Of a DNA stretch of 64,000 nucleotides, positions 56,561-64,000 are shown in pieces. Position 1 is the first letter of the stretch. Each line of letters starts with the position of its first letter. A program made the position numbers and the translations under genes. The DNA lies in NCBI GenBank assembly GCA_020747015.1, contig JAGTJM010000097.1, positions 21,626 to 85,625 of the forward strand, in the 5' to 3' direction. This DNA is from Pyrenochaeta sp. MPI-SDFR-AT-0127 (taxonomy: Eukaryota; Ascomycota; Dothideomycetes; Pleosporales; Cucurbitariaceae). The notes under the pieces are model-generated. The model was not told the origin of the DNA and did no database searches. It worked only from the letters and a program-made list of their open reading frames with translations.

Positions 56561-56770
56561 AAAAGGGGGGTTAGTATCCTTAGTAGAGTAGCTATAATAT
56601 AAAGTAGCTAGTATTACTAACGAGCCCTTTCTTAGTAAGCTTCTAGATTAGAGTAAGTAGAGATAGATAAGAGGATTAAAGTATTTCTAAGTATTAAATA
56701 GTAGTATTTAATAATAACTTAAGGTTAATTATAATATACTATAAGGGTATATTATTCTTATCTATATATA
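56559..56770. repeat. 210-bp direct repeat, left copy
   Basis: Starts ttaaaaggggggttagtatcc and ends near ataagggtatattattctta. It is nearly identical, with small indels, to 57267-57475 in the same orientation, about 705 bp away. It may be an internal segment or second LTR type of the degraded element. Confidence 0.65.
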
Positions 56771-56985
56771 TAACATACTTATTATACTTATTATGCGTAT
56801 AGCGAGTGCTTATTACGCTTATTATACGTATAGTAAGCGCTTATCCTTAGCCTAGTAAGTAGTTATATACCTAGCCCTTATATTATATTAGTACCTACGG
56901 CGGTACTTATAGTTAGTCTAGAGTACTCCTTATTAGTATATCCCTATCCCTAGAACTAGAATTATAATATCCTAGTTATCCCCTA

Positions 56986-57135
56986 TAGTACGTACTCCTA
57001 TATACCTTTAAGTTATACTTAGATCTATTTTAGAACCCTTTAGCACCTATATTATTATATATAGTACATACTTCTATATACCTTTAAGTTATACTTAGAT
57101 CCTTTTTAGAACTCTTTAGCGCCTATATTATTATA
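56986..57135. repeat. Tandem 75-bp repeat
   Basis: Two adjacent copies (56986-57058 and 57061-57135) share atagtac-tact-ctatatacc, tttaagttatacttagat and tttagcgcctatattattata. A third copy lies at 63284-63359, and its start is also seen inverted at about 62640-62670. Confidence 0.6.
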
Positions 57136-57266
57136 ATTATATTAAATAAGTATAGTTATATAAATAAATATAGGTATATATATAAGTATAAGTATAAGTA
57201 TAATAGAAGCTTAGGTTAATAGAAATTTAGTATAGATAGTATAGAAAGTCTTTTACTTAGGTATTA

Positions 57267-57475
57267 TTAAAAGGGGGGTAGGTATCCTTAGTAGAGTAGC
57301 TATAATATAAAGTAGCTAGTGTTACTAAGGAGCCCTTTCTTAGTAGCTTCTAGGTTAGAGTAAGTAGAGATAGATAATAAGGTTAAAGTAGTTCTAAGTA
57401 TTAAATAGTAGTATTTAATAATAACTTAAGGTTAATTATAATATACTATAAGGGTATATTACTCTTATCTATATA
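57267..57475. repeat. 210-bp direct repeat, right copy
   Basis: Second copy of the unit at 56559-56770, same orientation, with a few substitutions and short indels. Confidence 0.65.
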
Positions 57476-57857
57476 CTTTAGTAGTCCTATAGTTTCTATA
57501 ATATCTTAGGAGATCCTATATAGGATCTCTAGGACTACGTAACTTCGCGGGGTATATATTATTATAGGCCTACGTTTAGGCCTCGCCTAATACCTATGTC
57601 CCTTCTACCTCTTCTACTTATAAGCGCCTATAATCCTTATTACAGGTTCGTAATAGGTATACTTATATTTACTTTTACTTTATAAGTTCTAAAGTCTAGC
57701 TAAAGTACTATTATACCTATAAGTCTTAGGCAAAGCGAATAGATTATAGAAGGCCGCGCTAATATTATAAGACTCTAAATATAAAGAAGTAAAAAAAAAG
57801 ACTTGGAGCAGCAATAGAAATCTGTGGGAGGGTATATGGAAAGTAAAATTCACACAC

Positions 57858-57962
57858 AATTGTAGTCGTGGAAACCTGTGCTTTGTATACAAGAACACCA
57901 AGGAATGGAAGGAAGCAGAGGAATTGTTTTTGCAAGTAATACAGATTAATTGGAGATGCCCT
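57858..57962 (+). pseudogene. TPR repeat fragment
   Basis: One open stretch reads LCFVYKNTKEWKEAEELFLQ followed by VIQ. It closely follows the TPR consensus of kinesin-light-chain-like repeats found at the C-terminus of fungal NLR-type proteins (LAxxYxxQGxWKEAEELxxQV). It is about one repeat long, stops at 57962, and is flanked on the left by mutated repeat DNA. It is a gene fragment left at the edge of the AT-rich block. Confidence 0.45.
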
Positions 57963-58707
57963 TTGCATTAACCAGCCCAAGTACATGACGCGGCCTTTGC
58001 CAGTGGAGTCAAGCACTTCTACCCAGCGGAATGTGAGTCCTGATGGCCCTCCACAAACGCGCAGAATGGGATGCTAACCTCTCGTAGATGGTGCCGACCT
58101 CGATCGGGATGGTACTCGGGAAGAGCTCTACTTCTTAGACAAGATTGCAGCTCGAAGACACGTGGAGAAACGTGTTACAGAGAACTCGGACATTGGATAT
58201 ACCCTCATTATGACTGGGATCTTCTCTGATTTCTTCATTGAGACAAACACCGTTGGCCTCAGCTCCGACAAGCAAAGCGCAGTGTTCACCGGAACTCCGG
58301 AGAATAGATTGAGCACGACTCACAGCGACGACGTTGCCCGGATCATCGTCACATCGCTGCTGCCGACTCATCTGACGAGCTTGAACGAGAAACGTCGGAT
58401 CGAGTTTGCTGGATCAACACTTACAGTTGAAGAGCTGTACAAGACCGTTGAGAAGGTTCGGGGACACGGAGTCAAGGTCACACACATCTCCAAGGAGGAG
58501 AATGTGACCAAGGAGGAGGGGTACCTCGCTGACAACGACAAATTCATGAACAAGTTTTCCTCTGCTCTGAGGAGCATCGGCTTTGGAGGGTCGGAGCTGG
58601 ATTCGTTGAGCACTTCGCTGTATCCAGAGATATCTGCGAGGACCTGGGAAGATAGTTTGAAATTATATCTAATGCGGTGGAATATCACAATGCGAAGAAT
58701 GAATTAA
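57950..58707 (+). pseudogene. Truncated, frameshifted NmrA-like oxidoreductase
   Basis: The C-terminal two thirds of an NmrA/isoflavone-reductase-like NAD(P)-binding protein. A segment before the intron reads DAAFASGVKHFYPAE and joins over a 55-nt GT-AG intron (58033-58087) to YGADLDRDGTREELYFLDKI, then GYTLIMTGIFSDFFIE, STTHSDDVARIIVTSLL and IEFAGSTLTVEELYKTVEK. Just upstream, INQPKYM lies in another frame, as if one base were lost near 57985. The Rossmann GxxGxxG start is absent; sequence further left is the TPR fragment and AT-rich repeat DNA. The 3' part from 58088 is open to its stop and may still be transcribed, but the enzyme as a whole cannot be intact. It ends 28 bases from the stop of the convergent phospholipase-like gene. 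Confidence 0.65.
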
Positions 58708-58735
58708 AACAAGCTGATCCATCTCTTATAGTCGT

Positions 58736-61700
58736 CTACTTCTGTACCAGGATTGAATCAATGTCAATTGTGACATCAGAATTCTCCTCAGAAATCCCAA
58801 AAATCATACCCTTAACTTTAGAGAAATCAAAATTAACGTCTGAGTCCTTGAAATCATCGATTTCAAACTCGTAAATATCATAGATGCGGTCAACATCAAC
58901 AGCAAGTTTGGCGGTCTCTTGGCCCTCACCATAGAGTTGTATGATTAGCTCACGAGGTCCACTTCTTGACGCAGCGCTGAGCTTGAGTGTACGGGCATTG
59001 CTAAAGTCAAAGTTGACGCCCCAGTTCGTGTCAAAGTTGTAGGAAGCAGCACCCCAGTAGTTGCGGCTTTTGATCAGGGCTCTTTGGTGCATAATGCCAA
59101 CAAAAGGTTCGACATTGGTGTTGAAAAGCTCTGAACCGTTGGGATCCCATGTATTTCCCACTCCCAAAGCGTGGATATCACTGTTGTATAATGTTCTTGA
59201 CTCGCCATTAGGCGGAAGAGCCGCTTCCGGGCAGACTACGCCGACGGGCTCGATGTTGGGAAAGGCATTGTCAAATGTCGGCTTGTACATGTAGTCTTGG
59301 GGACGTATCTCGGCAAATCCACCTGCATTGCTTTCTAAGCTGATTGATAAAGGCCCTTTGAAGATGCGGTCGAAAATGAGTCGCTTAGCTTCCGCATTGC
59401 TGTACAGGGGCAAAGCCGTTTTCTGAAAGCGGCGATGAACGTCGAAAGGCTCCTTTTTGCAGAAGGAGTTTTTCCATTTCTTATCTGCTAGAGCTTCTTT
59501 GCGAAGATAAGGAGGAGATACAGGCAACCACTGGTGATTACCATCGATCGACCTCAGCCAAGGAGAAAGAATGCTCGAGATGCTGTTGTTAAAAAGTGGA
59601 TCTGGATGACCCATCGCTTTCGTAAAGACATTGAGATCGCTGCCGGCTAGCAGAGAGAGCTTCATCAATTGCAGAGCGTTGTGAGCCGGGTTGAAGTTTT
59701 GCACAACAAAAGGCTCATGATCATCAGAGCCAGTCAAACCCATATCGACACGCATGTGGTCGATGATGGTGCCTCGGTTTTCGACTGGAAAAGTAACGAG
59801 GCGTTTTGTTGTGCTATCACTAGCAAACTGTTCATTCATCTTCCTGTCGCTATGTTTGCTCGCGACCGCGTGATGCAAAAGGTTGATATCCGGTAAGCGA
59901 TCAGTGGGAATCACTTTTTCTACGATCTTCTGGATAAGTGAGCTTGCGATGTAGGGCGCCGACTCTTTGAATTCGAGAAACTCGCCCGCAACGTCACTTA
60001 TAAAGGGGAAATCTGAATCTGCCAAGGCCTTGATGATATTGTCTTCGATGCGGGAAATTTCGTCGTGAAGCTTCTTCGCCAATTTCAAGGGCTCGCAAAT
60101 CGACGCGGTGGCCGCCACGGGGATAGGCAAAACGACAGTTGGCAAGCGGCAATTGATCCAGTCCATGAGGGGTTCGGCGATACCTGCATTGTCCTTGTCT
60201 ATGCTGACCGAGTTCAACATGGCCTGGGCGTTTGCGGAAATCCAATCGTTGGTCGCAGCTCTCGTTTGGTCTCGCCATTCTTCCATGTGGCTCCTGAGAT
60301 CAAGCAGTGATTTTCGTACGAGCTCGAGCTGGTTGCTCGAGAAGCTTTGGACAGTCCGTCGTGTTTGCCGCTCGATGTTTTGGATGTAGACGGTTCCATT
60401 GTAAAAGGCTTTGAGTGCAGCCTGGACCTTCTTCTCTGCGAACGACAGTGCCTCAATCGCGCCTCTGTGGATGCCCACAGCTGCATTGACTGCGTTTCTG
60501 GCGGCTGTTTGTTTTGCCCGCAAGACTTGTAAGGTCACTTGGCAAGACTCCTTTGCGGCTTCACAGGCCAAGTCAGGTCTGGTCACCCTCTCGATCCACC
60601 TTTCGACCTTACTGCAGTCCCATGTACGCGTCACTTCTTCTACCTTGTCTTCGCAGCGGTTTTCGAATTTCTCGACCTTCTTGCAAAACCTGGTCTTGAT
60701 TCCCAAGCGTTTGAAAATTTTGCAATGCGGGAAGAACCCTAAGGAGACTCGATTGCAGACTCGCTTGATCTCTCTCTTCGTTTCCCGACAGGTCTTTGCA
60801 ACAACCCTGGAACGCGGAACCAATTCAACAATTTCCTTGCATTGTTTTATGACATCACAGGTTTTTTCGGCCAGTAGAGTTTCCAATATATCTTTTTTCT
60901 CAGTGACTTTTCGTGCAAAATCTTCGACCGAGTCTTCCGCATCGAGAAAGATTTTGAAGGCGTTCGCCAATTGTCTATGAAAGCCTTGAAGGGCCGCAAT
61001 TCCGGCGAGGACTTGTTTATTGTGGTTCTCAATAACTTTGTTCACGAGGCCGTCGATCTCACGTTTGGCATTGATAATCTCACGACCTGACTTGCCGAGG
61101 AGATTGCTGAGCTTGTTGGTAAGTTCGGCGGCCTTGGCAGCTTCGTTCGCATCGAGTTGTATGCCAGCCCAGTAGTAGCCCACTGCTTGGAGGATAATGA
61201 TCTCAAGCCGTTGAACGATGCCTGCGCCTTGGAGGTCTCGGCGCGTTTGAGTCAACCATTCCGTCAAAGGCTTCATTGGCCTAGATGGATCCATGTACTT
61301 CCTGACAGTGGCCGCAAAGTCAAAGGGGTAGTCTTTCTTGAAAAGGGAGTTTGTCAATTCGGATGTGATTTTGTTCAGGCCTCGAAGTAGGGAACCACCC
61401 ATATTACGGCCCAATTCTTGATTGGCTACATCGTTGGCGACAAGAGTACGGCGGACAAAGTCAATTGGAGCATAAACTTTCGTCCCCCCGCCGAGATATT
61501 GGTACATCATGGCCAGTTCCTGGCCGGTATGGTCTTTGAGGCGTGGGTTATGTTCTGAAATAAAAGTCTCGATCATCATGTGGCGGATTTCGACGTCAAT
61601 CTCACCATCAGTGAGTTCGTAGTAGTCACCTGCAAATTGATTCACATAGGTGTGAGCAAAGACGTCGGCCGCCGCGTGGCACGCAAAGCCCAGGGCGAAA

Positions 61701-62146
61701 GCCAGCTCCTCCCCAGACCGGGCATTCCGGATAAGGTGATCGACCCAATCGCCGGTGCCGAATCCTGTGATGGTGCCGTCTTCATCGTTGAAAAGCCCCG
61801 GGTGAGTGATGAGCTGACCGCTGAGGATATCGGCAAAGGCGTCGGGTCCAAGGGTTCCAGTCAGAAAAGTCTTTTCGTTTCCATTGATGGCTGCTGCTAC
61901 CGCACTGCGGACTCGCGCGGGTTGCAGCTTGCCGTCGTTATCGATGATGTTGACGCAAGGAAAGCCATTCTCTTGTGAACAGGTTTTGAGATCGTTAACT
62001 AGTTCCTGACCAAGGTAGATGTGAGTGCTGACCTTGAAGCCAGACGCACGTGTAGCGTAGAGGGTGAACAATAGCAGGAATACGAATTGCAGTTTGTTTC
62101 CTAGACCGCTCCCTGGACAGCCATAGAAAAGAATATTAGCAAACAT
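58736..62146 (-). CDS. Large secreted protein with Zn-dependent phospholipase C-like domain
   Basis: Intronless gene for 1136 residues from the ATG at 62146 (the frame is open to 62371). A hydrophobic segment at 19-35 (LQFVFLLLFTLYATRAS) acts as signal peptide. Residues about 37-200 match zinc-dependent phospholipase C: FKVSTHIYLGQ (H42), TGTLGPDAFAD (D102), THPG (H115), GDWVDHL (D133, H137), GFACHAAADVFAHTYVNQF (H157, D161, H165) and EIRHMMIE (H189, E193), a full set of candidate metal ligands. A long helical, Cys-rich middle follows (about 360-720), with many paired cysteines around CDVIKQCKEI and CKIFKRL. The last 110 residues are beta-rich (NFDFSNARTLKLSAASRSG), like a galactose-binding or CIA30-type jelly roll. 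Such proteins are mainly known from bacteria. Normal composition, lack of introns and flanking transposon DNA suggest acquisition by transfer. Substrate and role are unknown. Confidence 0.8.
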   Translation of the reverse strand: MFANILFYGCPGSGLGNKLQFVFLLLFTLYATRASGFKVSTHIYLGQELVNDLKTCSQENGFPCVNIIDNDGKLQPARVRSAVAAAINGNEKTFLTGTLGPDAFADILSGQLITHPGLFNDEDGTITGFGTGDWVDHLIRNARSGEELAFALGFACHAAADVFAHTYVNQFAGDYYELTDGEIDVEIRHMMIETFISEHNPRLKDHTGQELAMMYQYLGGGTKVYAPIDFVRRTLVANDVANQELGRNMGGSLLRGLNKITSELTNSLFKKDYPFDFAATVRKYMDPSRPMKPLTEWLTQTRRDLQGAGIVQRLEIIILQAVGYYWAGIQLDANEAAKAAELTNKLSNLLGKSGREIINAKREIDGLVNKVIENHNKQVLAGIAALQGFHRQLANAFKIFLDAEDSVEDFARKVTEKKDILETLLAEKTCDVIKQCKEIVELVPRSRVVAKTCRETKREIKRVCNRVSLGFFPHCKIFKRLGIKTRFCKKVEKFENRCEDKVEEVTRTWDCSKVERWIERVTRPDLACEAAKESCQVTLQVLRAKQTAARNAVNAAVGIHRGAIEALSFAEKKVQAALKAFYNGTVYIQNIERQTRRTVQSFSSNQLELVRKSLLDLRSHMEEWRDQTRAATNDWISANAQAMLNSVSIDKDNAGIAEPLMDWINCRLPTVVLPIPVAATASICEPLKLAKKLHDEISRIEDNIIKALADSDFPFISDVAGEFLEFKESAPYIASSLIQKIVEKVIPTDRLPDINLLHHAVASKHSDRKMNEQFASDSTTKRLVTFPVENRGTIIDHMRVDMGLTGSDDHEPFVVQNFNPAHNALQLMKLSLLAGSDLNVFTKAMGHPDPLFNNSISSILSPWLRSIDGNHQWLPVSPPYLRKEALADKKWKNSFCKKEPFDVHRRFQKTALPLYSNAEAKRLIFDRIFKGPLSISLESNAGGFAEIRPQDYMYKPTFDNAFPNIEPVGVVCPEAALPPNGESRTLYNSDIHALGVGNTWDPNGSELFNTNVEPFVGIMHQRALIKSRNYWGAASYNFDTNWGVNFDFSNARTLKLSAASRSGPRELIIQLYGEGQETAKLAVDVDRIYDIYEFEIDDFKDSDVNFDFSKVKGMIFGISEENSDVTIDIDSILVQK

Positions 62147-62639
62147 GATGCCAAGAATTCGCTCAAATGGTGGTGTGAAGAGGTGAGAGAGAACGGGGAA
62201 TTTGCTATAATCAACACTTGACCTAATGAATCGAGCGATTGCATAAGATTCAAATAATCTAGCAGATATAATGTTGAAATTATTTCTCAGACTCCCTTTA
62301 CAGAAGTGGGCTTTCTTGCACCTCCTTTTTGTTGTTCTTCCGGGCCAGCCGCACTGCCACTTTAGCCGCACACAGCTCTGTGTCGCAGCAAAACCATGTC
62401 AGTGGTCACCGCGTGATTGCAGCAAGCTTCAGCTCTTCAGCTTTGACGAGACATGGCACAACCACGCTGGCTCCTGTTGGCTCAGAGGAGAGCTCGGCAA
62501 AGCTCCGCCTCAGGCCAAGCTGATGACTTATAGGTCATGCTACCCTCCTGTCGCACGCCATTGTTACGAACCTGTAACGAGGAAGCTGGCGCTTATAACG
62601 ACACAGGTGATAGAGGGTTCTAAAGGGGATCTAATATAA
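62147..62639. other. Upstream region of the phospholipase-like gene
   Basis: About 490 bases of normal composition containing the presumed promoter. At about 62636 it changes abruptly to AT-rich repeat DNA. No other gene is seen. Confidence 0.5.
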
Positions 62640-63063
62640 CTTAAAGGTATATAGGAGTACGTACTATATTAAATACCTAAGAAGACCCTCTATTCCTATA
62701 GGTCTAGTATAAAAGGATAAAAGGAACTTACCCTACTATTATACAGGAGTAGGAGGATTATAGCCAACTACTTCCTTTAGGTAGATACTAGTGCAGCCTA
62801 AAATAATAAGAACTAGTTATAGGTAAGGGATAATAAGATAATTAGGCTAAGATTTACTATCTAATATATTATATTTAATATTTAATCCTAATAATTTATA
62901 TAATATTTTTTTTTCTTACCTACTTATCTTATATTCTATTTAGCGCTAGTATCTCTTTATTATCTATACTTAGCCTTTCTTATATACTACTTTTCCTTAT
63001 TTAGCTTAGTATTTTATTCTTACTTTTATAATAAATATTATATAGAAATTATAATAATATTAT

Positions 63064-63274
63064 AATAAATATTATATAGAAATAGAGACGTATACGTGTT
63101 CCTATAAGAAGGGAGGGTTATTTAGAGGATATTAGACCTACCTCTAATACTATTCTAATTAGGCCCTATTACTCCTATTTCTCTATATATAAGTATAGCT
63201 CTTTAGTAGTAGATAGTATAATAAGTTCTTCTTATCCTTCTATACCTAACCTATAGGAATAGAGGTATTCTTAG
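63064..63274. repeat. LTR-like repeat, copy C
   Basis: Third copy of the unit at 56118-56340 and 56344-56560, in the same orientation, with the same agctctttagtagtagatag, hairpin and ggaatagaggtattc end. Its presence on the far side of the 58-62.6 kb gene island shows that the same element family flanks the island. Confidence 0.6.
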
Positions 63275-63283
63275 TTATCTAAT

Positions 63284-63359
63284 ATAGTACGTACTCCTAT
63301 ATACCTTTAAGTTATACTTAGATCTATTTTAGAACCCTTTAGCGCCTATATTATTATAT
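63284..63359. repeat. 75-bp repeat, third copy
   Basis: Matches the tandem pair at 56986-57135 (atagtacgtactcctatata and tttagcgcctatattatta ends) in direct orientation. It directly follows LTR-like copy C. Confidence 0.6.
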
Positions 63360-64000
63360 TATAAGAAGAACTTCGCCCCTACTAGTAATAGCTTCTTAAT
63401 AATATTACTTTATTTATAAAGATTATATCTAAACCCCTACGTTAATATAATCTAATTTAGATCTATTTATAATTAAAGTCTATTATTCTAAAGTTAGAAT
63501 CCTCTTAATTTCTTAATAACTAAAGCCTATAAGTTTAGAACTTCCTATACTATTATATAAGGATTAACTTTAGGAAAGTTATATAGCGTACTAAGGTAGA
63601 AACTTAGATACTACTAATAACCTAAGAGAATTAGAGCCTAAGCTAATATCTTCTCTTAAATAAGGATTAGCTTAAATAGGAGTATTATCCTTATTAAGAT
63701 TAATATAGTAGTAGGCTACCTAGTTAAAAGAAATTATATAGCCTAAGACTATTAAGTAAATAGAGGACTACTCTAAACTAGAACTAGAGTATAACGCCCT
63801 ATTAATAATAGTAGAGGATTAGAATATAATTAGACTTAAGCTAGAGCTTACTAAGTTATAGTATAAGCTACTATAGGTTTATATAGAACTAAGTAGACTA
63901 AGAGTATAGTCTATCTCTAGTTTAATTAAACCTAATTAGCCTTTACCTACTACTAAAATACCTCTAACTATAAACTTATAAGAGACCTATTCTCCTTTAG

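Larger units (their letters stand above)
55967..57857. mobile_element. AT-rich RIP-altered repeat block (LTR-like and other copies)
   Basis: TA-dominated sequence beginning right after the receptor stop codon. Over long runs (for example 56041-56280) CpA and TpG are essentially absent while TpA abounds, the signature of saturated RIP. No frame is open. Internal repeats (listed separately) show that several copies of the same elements are nested here. At about 57780 the composition returns to normal. Confidence 0.8.
62640..64000. mobile_element. AT-rich RIP-altered repeat block, right edge
   Basis: Same TA-dominated, CpA/TpG-depleted composition as the block at 55967-57857, running to the window end. 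It starts with an inverted partial copy of the 75-bp repeat (aaaggtatataggagtacgtact). It contains LTR-like copy C and a third 75-bp copy. From about 63360 onward no repeat partner is visible here; it may be the mutated interior of a transposon. Confidence 0.78.

Noticed and set aside
55967..57857. CRISPR-like or satellite array from the many short repeats
   Set aside because: Repeats are few, long and dispersed, share LTR-like features and RIP composition; there is no regular repeat-spacer pattern.
57940..57990. Possible HET-domain fragment (DALCINQ resembles the HET motif)
   Set aside because: Seven residues only, and the following sequence fits the NmrA-like protein better (INQPK before DAAFASG after one lost base).

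Overview
The window looks like about 64 kb of nuclear DNA from a filamentous ascomycete, most likely a dothideomycete of the Pleosporales type. The reasons are short GT-AG introns of about 50-65 nt with CTAAC/CTGAC-like branch sites, a nuclear tRNA-Phe gene with a 14-nt intron, fungus-specific families (SAT4-type rhodopsin receptor, DUF7703-like membrane protein, kelch/single-pass membrane protein, UVI-1-like secreted protein), and AT-saturated blocks in which CpA and TpG are almost absent, the signature of repeat-induced point mutation (RIP). The species assignment is inference.

Left part (1-38 kb), mostly conserved genes. It holds an SR-rich CCHC zinc-knuckle protein, the splicing factor Cwf18 and a mitochondrial PPR protein, the last two divergent. 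A decayed tandem-repeat array (6.1-7.2 kb) follows, then an MFS sugar transporter, a DUF7703-like seven-helix protein, tRNA-Phe, a steroid 5-alpha-reductase-like enzyme and a Mid2-like single-pass sensor. After a 3.2-kb gene-poor gap come a GH72-like protein that has lost both catalytic glutamates, an SCP-x type thiolase, an orphan protein, an eight-exon kelch protein with a 12-nt microexon, a conserved multi-pass membrane protein and a branched-chain aminotransferase.

Middle part (38-55 kb), accessory in character. It holds a secreted M28 aminopeptidase, a DUF7029/DUF7223-type pseudogene broken by frameshifts and stops, a small RIP-like block, a bicovalent-FAD oligosaccharide oxidase with a Pro-rich extension, a UVI-1-like secreted protein with no ATG and a GC-AG intron, a 5.3-kb gene desert, an SV2/SVOP-like MFS transporter, a hairpin carrying two Gcn4/CPC1-type sites, and a SAT4-type receptor.

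Right end (56-64 kb). Two AT-rich RIP-altered repeat blocks with related LTR-like copies flank an island of normal composition. The island holds remnants of a TPR gene and an NmrA-like gene (truncated, frameshifted), and a large intronless gene for a secreted protein with an N-terminal zinc-dependent phospholipase C-like domain, a cysteine-rich helical middle and a C-terminal jelly-roll-like domain. This last gene is the most unusual content of the window. No biosynthetic cluster, CRISPR array or rRNA gene was seen. All intron positions were read by eye from splice consensus, phase and family similarity.
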